A stretch of DNA of 17,884 bases from DAOTVS01 sp034436375 (GTDB lineage: Bacteria > Chloroflexota > Anaerolineae > SpSt-313): the NCBI GenBank assembly GCA_034436375.1, contig DAOTVS010000161.1, positions 1 through 17,884 of the forward strand, in the 5' to 3' direction. This document shows, one piece after another, positions 6,835 through 13,229 of this stretch. Numbering within the stretch: position 1 is the stretch's first letter; every line of letters begins with the position of its first letter. The position numbers and the translations under genes are program-made. The notes under the pieces were generated by a model. That model was given only the letters and a program-made list of their open reading frames with translations. It had not been told where the DNA came from and did not search any database.

Positions 6835-7934
6835 GATGCCTCCATTGCGATGGACGGCGCCGCAAACGACCGGCCCTGCAGCAGATCGAGGGCGGCCATG
6901 ACGACCTTCTCTGGTTCGATATCGAGGCAGGCCAGGCCGTGCGGGCAGGCGAAGCCGAAGCAGGGTTGGCAAAGGGTGGCGCGCCGCAAAAGGCGCGCGG
7001 GCCCATGGCGAGGCGCCCATTGCTGCTCCAGCTCTGTACCGGCGAAAAGGACCACTTGAGGCCGGCGCTTGGCGTCGGCCAGGTGCATGGTGGCTGTGTT
7101 GTTAGTCAATACCAGGCGCGCCGCCGTGACCAGCGCGGCGAGCTCTCCGAAGGAGGTCTCGCCCACCACGCTCACGGCGCCCGGGCCCAGCTCTTCCAGC
7201 AGGGCCTGCGACCGGTCACGATCGTGGGCCGCACCAGCGACGACAATGGGAAGCCCCGTCGTGCGCATGAGCTGCCGACCGGCGGCGCCAAAGCGCGTGT
7301 AGGTGCGAGCCGGGCAGCTGGTCCAGGGTGTCAGGAGCACATAGGGAGCGCCCGGCGGCAAGCCGCGGCGAGCCAGAGCTTCGGTTGCGCTGAACTGATC
7401 GGCAGCCGGAATGCGGATGGCCAGACTCCGGTCTTGCACCACCATACCCACGCTTTCTATCAGGCGCAGATTGCGCTCCACCTGGTGCGCCTCCAGCGGC
7501 GTCGGCGACGGGGGCATATCGGTGAGCACAGCGCCGCCAAAGTCCTTGGGCTCGCCCAGGCGCAGGGGGATACCGGCCAGGTAGCAGGCATAGGCGGCCA
7601 CATGGGGCGTCTGCGAGAAGCTGGTAAAGATGATCGCCGCATCAAAAGCCTGCGCCTGCAGGGTGCGAATCAGCCCCATTTCGCGTTCAGGGGCAAAGGG
7701 TAGCTCGCCCAAATCCTGCCACAGGCTGCGCCAGGCCAGCACATCGTCAACCCATGGCAGCAGGCGCGCGGCCCCATCGCCGGCTGGGCTGACCATCAGC
7801 GTCAGGTGCGCCTCGGGCAAGTTCTCTTTGATGGCCCGCAACGCGGGGCCAGTCATCACGACATCGCCCAGGTTGTCCAGGCGCAGGGCAAGAATGCGGC
7901 GGGCTCTCTCCCAGTTCTCCCTCATCTCGCTCAT
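6831..7934 (-). CDS. GT9 heptosyltransferase-family glycosyltransferase (third in operon order)
   Basis: A 367-residue GT9 protein. It starts with ILALRLDNLGDVVMTGPALRAI (14-35), the GT9 N-terminal signature, and has a domain border near LLTPWTSCPARTY (200-212). The donor loop is NNTATMHLA (278-286) where DSGPMHLA is usual: the His is kept but the Gly-Pro pair is lost. The C-terminus has a C-x2-C-x4-C-x5-C cluster (Cys322, 325, 330, 336) followed by CLDIEPEKV, a pattern found in many GT9 members. It is closely similar to the first GT9 gene of this operon throughout (shared FDxAIIFTS, LAGIPLR and cysteine cluster), pointing to duplication. ATG 7934 overlaps the preceding stop as ATGA with GGAG upstream; a second in-frame ATG lies at codon 4. 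Confidence 0.92.
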   Translation of the reverse strand: MSEMRENWERARRILALRLDNLGDVVMTGPALRAIKENLPEAHLTLMVSPAGDGAARLLPWVDDVLAWRSLWQDLGELPFAPEREMGLIRTLQAQAFDAAIIFTSFSQTPHVAAYACYLAGIPLRLGEPKDFGGAVLTDMPPSPTPLEAHQVERNLRLIESVGMVVQDRSLAIRIPAADQFSATEALARRGLPPGAPYVLLTPWTSCPARTYTRFGAAGRQLMRTTGLPIVVAGAAHDRDRSQALLEELGPGAVSVVGETSFGELAALVTAARLVLTNNTATMHLADAKRRPQVVLFAGTELEQQWAPRHGPARLLRRATLCQPCFGFACPHGLACLDIEPEKVVMAALDLLQGRSFAAPSIAMEAS

Positions 7935-9007
7935 AGAGTGCGCTCCGAGAGGGGTTTGCCCCACCAGACGGTCATATCCAACAGCGGCTGGGCGGCCTCG
8001 AGCACATCACCCACGCTGATATCCTCCACGCAAGTGCGCCATTGAGCAAAACCAGGTGCGGGATTTTCCTTGCTGAGGGGGCAAGCGCCCGCGTACCAGC
8101 AGGGCTGGCGAGTGAAATCGGCCACGTCGCGCAAGGGACATTCGGGGTAGCCCTGACAGTTGGCGTGTGGAGGCTGCAGGCCATAGCGGCCGTGCCAGGT
8201 AGGCCCGTAGAGCGAGACGGTGAGCGCCCCGGCAGCGGCCGCTGCGCGCACCGGGCCGGTATCAGAGCCCACGACCAGGTCCATGTAGCTCATGGCGGCG
8301 GCGAAGCGGCCCAATGAGATGCTGGGCAGGATCTCTGTATCCGGGCCCAGGGCGTGCGCAAGGCGCCGGGCCGTGGCCATTTCGGCGCGTGTGTTGCCGG
8401 CCGAGACGAGGATATCGAGGCCAAACTCATCGCGCAATATCGTGCCCAGGGCGATATAGCGTTCCTCCGGCCAGGTCTTGATCGGCATACCGGCATGCGG
8501 ATGCAGCAGCGCCCGCCGTCCGGGCCTCTGAAAACGGGCAGCCGCCCACATGCGATCTGAGGTCGCCAGCGCCAGGCGCGGCTTGAGGTCCACCGCCCAG
8601 GGCTCAATGAGTCCTTCCCCGGCCAGGATCTGCAGGAAACGCTCCTCGATGCGCTGGTCGGGCGGCGGGCGCCGCCACAGATTGGCCACCACCCGTGTGC
8701 CCGTGGACTCGAGCAGAGCGTCGATGCCAGCATAGGTCGTATCGGAGACTACCAGGTCGAAAGATTCGCTCGCCAACAGGGCTTCCAGGGCCTGTCGTGG
8801 GCGGTCTGGATCCGCGGCACTGCCCCGCTCGGCCGTCGTTACGCGCTGCACCAAGGGGTCGGCTGCCAGGAGCTCCGAGCCGGGCGCAAAGGTCAGGACG
8901 GTCAACTGGGCCTGCGGGTGCGAGAGCGCCAACGCATGGATCGCCGGCAGAGCGATCACCAGGTCGCCGAGGCCCCCCAGCAGCTCGACAAAGAGGATCT
9001 TGTTCAT
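7931..9007 (-). CDS. GT9 heptosyltransferase-family glycosyltransferase with Arg in the donor-loop His position
   Basis: A 358-residue GT9 protein. The N-terminus, ILFVELLGGLGDLVIALPAIHAL (4-26), has the GLGD loop; LLHPHAGMPIKTWP (167-180) opens the donor domain and SLYGPTWHGRYG (265-276) is the second donor motif. The conserved D-[ST]-G-P-x-H motif reads SDTGPVRAA (248-256), with Arg254 in place of His. The C-terminal part carries five cysteines (284, 290, 303, 309, 326) with spacing different from the other copies. It is the most diverged of the four copies. The start ATG 9007 and stop both form ATGA overlaps with neighbours. It may use a different donor or acceptor from its paralogues. Confidence 0.9.
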   Translation of the reverse strand: MNKILFVELLGGLGDLVIALPAIHALALSHPQAQLTVLTFAPGSELLAADPLVQRVTTAERGSAADPDRPRQALEALLASESFDLVVSDTTYAGIDALLESTGTRVVANLWRRPPPDQRIEERFLQILAGEGLIEPWAVDLKPRLALATSDRMWAAARFQRPGRRALLHPHAGMPIKTWPEERYIALGTILRDEFGLDILVSAGNTRAEMATARRLAHALGPDTEILPSISLGRFAAAMSYMDLVVGSDTGPVRAAAAAGALTVSLYGPTWHGRYGLQPPHANCQGYPECPLRDVADFTRQPCWYAGACPLSKENPAPGFAQWRTCVEDISVGDVLEAAQPLLDMTVWWGKPLSERTL

Positions 9008-10137
9008 GGCACAGCCTCTGCCCTGGCTGCGGCGTGCTGTACTTCCTCGAGCAGGCTGCCCGCTGCTTCAGCCACGAGCTGAGGGGCAATATCGAGGCAG
9101 CTTTGCCCGTTGGGACAGAGGCGCTGATAGCAGAGCTGGCAGGGCACAATGCGGTTCAGCAGGCGTTGGGGCACCCGCCAGGGGCGCCACTGCTCCGGCG
9201 GGTTGGTCAGCGCAAACAGCTCGACGACAGGCGTCTTGACGGCGGCGGCCACATGAGCCGGCCCAGTATTGTTGGTGACGACCAGGTCCGCCGCCTCGAT
9301 CAGGGCCGCCAGGTCCACCAGGCCGCCCTCGCCGGTCCAACGGAGGGCGGGGTGCGCCATACGGCCGAGCACTCGGTCTACCAAAGGCGCCTCTGCCGCG
9401 GAGCCGGTGACCACAATCTGCGCCTGCAGCCGCTCGATCATCAGGTCGGCGGCAGAGGCGAAGCGGCGCCAGTCGTAAGTGCGGGCCGGCATGGCGCACC
9501 CGGGATGCAGCACGATCAGGGGGCGTCGAAGGTCCACACCCTGCTCGCTCAAGCGCCGGCGCACACGCTTGCGGTTCAGGGCCGGCACCCAGAGCACCAG
9601 CTCGGCGTCGCGCGTATGATAGCCTATGGCGTGCACAAGGTTGAGCGCCCGCTCGACCTCATGGTAGAGGCCCGCCGGCCAGTGGTGGCGCGTCGTCAAG
9701 AGCGAGCCAGCGCCCTCGTCGGTAGCGCCTACGCGCAATGGTATGCCCGCCAGGTAGGCGAGAAGAGCCGCCGGCAACGGGCTCTGATGGTAACTGGTAA
9801 AGATAATGGCGCCATCGAAATCACGCTGGCGCAGCTCCTCCACCAGCCGCCATTCGCGCTCCGGTGTGTGCGGCGCTTCGAGCCAGGGGTCCGTCAGAGG
9901 AGAGGCATATTCGATCACCTCGTCCAGGTCCGGGTCCAGGCGCCCCGCCTGCGCGCCCGTCGGGCTGGTGAGCAGGGTGAGATGTGCGCCCGGCCGTGTT
10001 TCGCGGATGGCATGGAAGGCCGGCGTCATGAGGATCGTATCGCCCAGGCTATCGAGCCGGATGAGCAGGATACGCTTTGCATCGGCCCAGGCGTTGAGAT
10101 TGGCTTGCTTGCGCTGCTGCCAGGCCAGTATATTCAT
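9004..10137 (-). CDS. GT9 heptosyltransferase-family glycosyltransferase (first in operon order)
   Basis: A 377-residue GT9 protein. RILLIRLDSLGDTILMTPA (22-40) is the GT9 signature; VLHPGCAMPARTYDWRRF (209-226) opens the donor domain; NNTGPAHVAA (289-298) is the donor loop with His295 kept; the C-terminus carries Cys333, 336, 341 and 347 in C-x2-C-x4-C-x5-C spacing, then CLDIAPQLV. Most similar in the window to the third GT9 gene. ATG 10137 is preceded by GAGGGTGAGC, a good ribosome site, and starts 8 bp after the hldE stop. A TTG four codons upstream overlaps the hldE stop and is a less likely start. Role: inverting transfer of heptose (or a related sugar) from an ADP donor. Confidence 0.92.
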   Translation of the reverse strand: MNILAWQQRKQANLNAWADAKRILLIRLDSLGDTILMTPAFHAIRETRPGAHLTLLTSPTGAQAGRLDPDLDEVIEYASPLTDPWLEAPHTPEREWRLVEELRQRDFDGAIIFTSYHQSPLPAALLAYLAGIPLRVGATDEGAGSLLTTRHHWPAGLYHEVERALNLVHAIGYHTRDAELVLWVPALNRKRVRRRLSEQGVDLRRPLIVLHPGCAMPARTYDWRRFASAADLMIERLQAQIVVTGSAAEAPLVDRVLGRMAHPALRWTGEGGLVDLAALIEAADLVVTNNTGPAHVAAAVKTPVVELFALTNPPEQWRPWRVPQRLLNRIVPCQLCYQRLCPNGQSCLDIAPQLVAEAAGSLLEEVQHAAARAEAVP

Positions 10138-10145
10138 GCTCACCC

Positions 10146-11687
10146 TCAATACACCGGCGCGCCAGGGCTGACCGGCAGCGCATCGATGGCAATCTCGGCC
10201 AGGCGCTCCTCTGCTGCGGGCAGGCCCGGTGTGATCTGACCCGATAACCGGCTGATCTTGCGTACGATGTTGGTAGTCGATTTGCCCTCGACCAGCGGCA
10301 GCAGGACTACCTGGCCGCCATAGCTCTGCACAATCTTGGCTTCGGGTAGGCGGTCAAGGGTATAATCAGAGCCTTTGACATAGACATCGGGGCGGATCTG
10401 GCTGACCAGCCGTTCCGGTGTGTTCTCCTCGAAGAGCACCACGTGATCGACCGCCTCCAGGGCGGCCAATACAGTAACGCGGTCCGACTGATTGTTGATG
10501 GGGCGCGTCTCGCCCTTGATCCGGCGCACTGAAGCATCTGAGTTGACGCCGACCACCAGCACATCGCCCAAAGCACGCGCCTGCTGTAAAAAGGTCACAT
10601 GCCCGCTGTGCAAGATATCGAAGCAGCCGTTAGTAAAGACGATTGTCTTGCCGCTGGCGCGATATTCCTCCAGTTGCCGCAACAGGTCAGATGCATCCGC
10701 CAGGGGGTCGCCGCGTTGGCTGAGGCGCTGCAAAAGCTCTTGCTGCGATACGCAAGCCGTGCCCGCATGGGCTGTTGCGACAGCCGCAGCCTCGGCGGCA
10801 ATCTCCGCCGCGGTCTGGATATCGGCGCCCACATCGATGGCAAGGCTGAGCGCTGCGATATAGGTATCGCCTGCGCCCACCGGCTGCGGGTTGAGCACCG
10901 GCCGCGCCGGCACCCGGTAGAAGGACCCGTCGCGCCCAAAGATCGCCGAGCCTTCCTCACCCAGGGTGATGATCACCCATTGGGTGCTCAGGCGGCGCAT
11001 GAGCTGCGCGCCCAGCTCGTCCAAATGATCCTCTGCACGCTCCGGCCGCCATCCGAGCATGGCCGCCGCTTCATAGTGGTTGGGTTTGGCGACATAGAGC
11101 GGGCAGCGTCGGAAAGCCAGCAGGCGCTTGGAATCGAGGAGTAATTTCTTTTCGCCGCTGGCATTGAGCGTGGCCAGGGTTTCGATCAAAGACTGGCTCA
11201 CTAAGCCGGAGTGGTAATCGGAGATGATGATCGTGTCGTGACTCGCATACAGCGCGCGAAAGCGGTCCAGGAAACGGCGCCGCGTTTCGCGGCTCAAAGG
11301 GGTCGTGTCGCCCTCATCAAAACGCACCATATACTGGCCATCGGCCAGAATGCGCAGCTTGTGCATTGTGGAGCGGTCAGGATCAACGATCAGGTTGGAG
11401 TGATCCACGCCGCGGGCAGCAAGCTCGCAGCGGAGCTGTTCCGATGCCGCATCAGCGCCGATCACGGCCAGGAAGGATACCTGCCCGCCGAGGCTGGCGA
11501 CGTTGGCCGCCGTATTGGCAGCTCCACCTGGGGCTACCGTCTTTTGACGCGCCTCTACCACTGGCACGGGGGCTTCCTTGCAGACCCGCGTGGCGTGGCC
11601 ATGCATAAACGCGTCGAGCAATGCATCGCCCACGACAAGCACCCGCCGCCCCCCAAAGCGGCGGACCGTGGGAATGGCAGCATTCAT
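10146..11687 (-). CDS. hldE: Bifunctional heptose-7-phosphate kinase / heptose-1-phosphate adenylyltransferase
   Basis: A 513-residue fusion enzyme for two steps of ADP-heptose synthesis. Residues 1 to about 320 form a PfkB/ribokinase-family kinase: VVGDALLDAF (18-27), GGAANTAANVASLGG (54-68) and GAGDTY (271-276) with catalytic Asp274. Residues about 345-480 form a nucleotidyltransferase domain: TNGCFDILHSGHVTFL (352-367) with the HxGH motif at 360-363, KGSDYT (438-443) and STTNIVRKI (470-478). Domain order and size match E. coli HldE (477 residues) with a 30-residue C-terminal tail. The kinase makes heptose-1,7-bisphosphate; GmhB, encoded just upstream, removes the 7-phosphate; the second domain adds AMP. 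The start overlaps the gmhB stop as ATGA with AGGAGG upstream. The identification is strong; the stereochemistry of the product (D,D without an epimerase) is inferred. Confidence 0.96.
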   Translation of the reverse strand: MNAAIPTVRRFGGRRVLVVGDALLDAFMHGHATRVCKEAPVPVVEARQKTVAPGGAANTAANVASLGGQVSFLAVIGADAASEQLRCELAARGVDHSNLIVDPDRSTMHKLRILADGQYMVRFDEGDTTPLSRETRRRFLDRFRALYASHDTIIISDYHSGLVSQSLIETLATLNASGEKKLLLDSKRLLAFRRCPLYVAKPNHYEAAAMLGWRPERAEDHLDELGAQLMRRLSTQWVIITLGEEGSAIFGRDGSFYRVPARPVLNPQPVGAGDTYIAALSLAIDVGADIQTAAEIAAEAAAVATAHAGTACVSQQELLQRLSQRGDPLADASDLLRQLEEYRASGKTIVFTNGCFDILHSGHVTFLQQARALGDVLVVGVNSDASVRRIKGETRPINNQSDRVTVLAALEAVDHVVLFEENTPERLVSQIRPDVYVKGSDYTLDRLPEAKIVQSYGGQVVLLPLVEGKSTTNIVRKISRLSGQITPGLPAAEERLAEIAIDALPVSPGAPVY

Positions 11688-12394
11688 TGCGCTCCCTCCT
11701 GCGCAGCCTGGATCGCCCATTGAGTAGTAGGGATGGGGCTGGGGTTGCCAGGCAGTAAAGGTCCCTGAGTAAGCCGCGGCCGGTCGAGCACGGCCAGTGG
11801 CAGGGGGTCCACCGGCCGTCGGCTGAGCCCGTCTGCAGCCAAGATGAGTTGTGCTGCATGCGGCAGGTTCCGGGCGATAAAGGTCGGCGTGCGCAGGCTA
11901 GAGTCGGGCACCGGCTCGGTGCCCAGATCCAGCAGCACAGTACGGCAACCTGCCCGGTTGCCTGCCTCGATGTCATTCAGCACATCACCCACATACCACG
12001 ACCGGCGCAGCGCCAAGCCATGCTCAGCCGCTGCCCGGAAAAACAACCCGGGCTCCGGCTTGCGACAGAGGCAGGCGCCGGTATAGCCGGCAGCGCTGCC
12101 CGGGCCATGGGGGCAGTAGTAAACGCCGGCCAGCAACACCCCCTGGGCAGCCAGCACCGCGCGCAGACGTGCGTGCACAGCCGCCAGGTCACGCTCACTC
12201 AGCAGCCCACGGGCTACCCCCGACTGGTTGCTGACGACCAGCAGCCGGTATCCGGCAGTGCTCAGCCACCGCAACGCTGGCGCAACACCGGGCAAAAGAT
12301 GAACCTGTTCGGGATCCCGGCAATAGTGGTAGTTGTGGATCAGGGTGCCGTCGCGGTCGAGCAAGATGGCGGGTGTATCTACGCATGGGATCAT
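11684..12394 (-). CDS. gmhB: D-glycero-D-manno-heptose-1,7-bisphosphate 7-phosphatase (HAD family)
   Basis: A 236-residue HAD-superfamily phosphatase of the GmhB type. DRDGT (13-17) holds nucleophile Asp13 and acid/base Asp15; VVSNQSG (53-59) is motif II; the zinc loop CPH...CLC (Cys94, His96, Cys108, Cys110) is typical of GmhB and HisB-N; RKPEPG with Lys112 is motif III; GDVLND (136-141) is motif IV. It removes the 7-phosphate from heptose-1,7-bisphosphate between the two HldE reactions. The catalytic domain ends near 190, and a Pro-rich extension of about 45 residues follows, longer than the usual 190-residue protein; no domain is recognisable in it. The first gene of the operon; AGGGGGG lies before ATG 12394 and the stop overlaps hldE by ATGA. 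Confidence 0.93.
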   Translation of the reverse strand: MIPCVDTPAILLDRDGTLIHNYHYCRDPEQVHLLPGVAPALRWLSTAGYRLLVVSNQSGVARGLLSERDLAAVHARLRAVLAAQGVLLAGVYYCPHGPGSAAGYTGACLCRKPEPGLFFRAAAEHGLALRRSWYVGDVLNDIEAGNRAGCRTVLLDLGTEPVPDSSLRTPTFIARNLPHAAQLILAADGLSRRPVDPLPLAVLDRPRLTQGPLLPGNPSPIPTTQWAIQAAQEGAQ

Positions 12395-12528
12395 GCCGCC
12401 CCCCTGTATCCCAGAGTATGAGGTTGACCCGAAGGACTACCACCCTACAGCGCGCCCGGGCGCCCTGTTCCAGGTGTGGGCAATGTGTTGGTGTCACAAG
12501 AATGACCCATACATACGCTGACAGGGTT

Positions 12529-12545
12529 AGCAAGAAATGTGCCAG
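12529..12545 (-). promoter_or_regulatory. Candidate sigma-54 (RpoN) -24/-12 promoter of the heptose/glycan operon
   Basis: The minus strand reads C-TGGCAC-ATTTC-TTGC-T, matching TGGCAC-N5-TTGCW at every specified position, about 136 bp upstream of the gmhB ATG and in the right orientation. No comparably good sigma-70 promoter was found upstream of gmhB (the best is a poor TTGCTA-N16-TATGGG overlapping the same place). The start site would fall near 12518, giving a leader of about 120 nt. Requires an rpoN gene elsewhere in the genome. Confidence 0.4.
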
Positions 12546-12553
12546 TTCTTCTC

Positions 12554-12736
12554 AGGAGAAAAAGGGGGAAAGGGCAAGGGGCAGAAGGAGGCAGGGATTC
12601 TCCGTTGCCGGTCTATCGTGCTTCGCCCGATCGGGCATGAGTGACGGATCAGGAAAGGGGGGTCATTTGCAAATCTGTGAGGCGACGGGGCACATATTCC
12701 CCCTTTCGCCTCTTGCCCCGCCCCCCCTTTTCCCCT
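12554..12736. repeat. Imperfect 38-bp inverted repeat flanking 107 bp
   Basis: The purine-rich arm 12554-12591 and the reverse complement of the pyrimidine-rich arm 12699-12736 match at 29 of 38 positions with no gaps. The spacer of 107 bp holds the 12-bp palindrome. It could be a decayed MITE-like element or a large stem, but both arms are low complexity, so some of the match is composition. Confidence 0.5.
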
Positions 12737-12748
12737 CGGCAGACGGGA

Positions 12749-12964
12749 TCAGGGAACACTATCGGGCTCCCAGGCGACGGTGACATTCCGGCCACCGAGG
12801 GTCACCACATCGCCGGCGTGGAGCTTGCGGCCGCGCCGCGTCTCGACCTGGCCGTTGACCTTGACCTCACCGCTCTGGATAAGCAGCTTGGCCTGGCCGC
12901 CTGTTTCCACCAGCCCCTTCCACTTGAGGAACTGGTCCAGCTTGATAATCCGCTCTTCCTGCAT
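12749..12964 (-). CDS. yaaA: Small S4-domain RNA-binding protein (YaaA/YbcJ family)
   Basis: A 71-residue protein that is almost entirely one S4 RNA-binding domain: IKLDQFLKWKGLVETGGQAK (6-25), followed by LLIQSGEVKVNGQVETRRGRKL and a final GDVVTL strand. The FLK-x3-LV-x-TGG-x-AK and VNG-x-VETRRG-x-K pattern is characteristic of the YaaA (Bacillus)/YbcJ (E. coli) family, thought to act in RNA binding, often in ribosome-related contexts; the exact role is not established. ATG 12964 has GGAGG 6 nt upstream, preferred over an in-frame opening 24 codons earlier that lies within the promoter. The gene is transcribed away from the plus-strand genes by its own promoter at 13008-13036 and appears monocistronic. 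Confidence 0.92.
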   Translation of the reverse strand: MQEERIIKLDQFLKWKGLVETGGQAKLLIQSGEVKVNGQVETRRGRKLHAGDVVTLGGRNVTVAWEPDSVP

Positions 12965-13007
12965 GCTTCGCCTCCGGGCGCAAGTGAGTGCAACAGCGAG
13001 GGCCCAC

Positions 13008-13036
13008 AGTATGGCTCGCACCATTTCGCCTGTCAA
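13008..13036 (-). promoter_or_regulatory. Sigma-70-type promoter of the S4 gene
   Basis: On the minus strand: TTGACA (13036-13031), 17-bp spacer, CATACT (13013-13008). The -35 is perfect consensus and the -10 matches 4 of 6. The start site would be near 13001, giving a leader of about 37 nt before ATG 12964. Confidence 0.7.
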
Positions 13037-13066
13037 GCGGGCCGTGCTCGAGTCCAGTTGCCATAA

Positions 13067-13094
13067 TTGACGCCCTCTCAGGCCATGCTATAAT
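13067..13094 (+). promoter_or_regulatory. Sigma-70-type promoter of the repeat-containing membrane protein gene
   Basis: TTGACG (13067-13072), 16-bp spacer, TATAAT (13089-13094). The -10 is perfect consensus. It stands back to back with the S4 promoter, the two -35 elements being about 30 bp apart. The predicted start near 13101 gives a long leader of about 130 nt, which contains a possible GTAGGG (13149-13154)/CCCTAC (13185-13190) stem. Confidence 0.75.
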
Positions 13095-13229
13095 GTTCAT
13101 GTCTAGTAGTCTCGCACGCTGGTTTTGACGAGCCAAGGTTGACCCTCTGTAGGGAACGGGTACCCATGAAAGCCAGTCCGGAGACCCTACGAGTGCCCTG
13201 TTCGCTGGGTTATGGGAAAGGTATCTTGC

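Larger units (their letters stand above)
12395..12748. other. 354-bp intergenic region without a supportable gene
   Basis: No reading frame here has family similarity or a convincing ribosome site. It holds the leader and probable promoter of the minus-strand operon (sigma-54-like element at 12529-12545), a 12-bp perfect palindrome GCCCGATCGGGC at 12625-12636, and an imperfect inverted repeat made of a purine-rich tract (12554-12591) and a pyrimidine-rich tract (12699-12736). No clear intrinsic terminator was seen for the S4 gene whose stop lies at its right edge. Confidence 0.8.

Noticed and set aside
8695..10239. Very long open frames antisense to the glycosyltransferase genes (also near 708-1481, 2489-3736, 4589-5806 and 14292-15392)
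   Set aside because: They lie opposite strongly supported genes, their translations have no family motifs, and GC-rich codon usage keeps the complementary frame open.
13095..13229. Riboswitch in the leader of the membrane protein gene
   Set aside because: A 6-bp stem and a GGGTACCC palindrome are present, and parts faintly recall cobalamin or ykkC-type sequences, but no conserved core could be matched.
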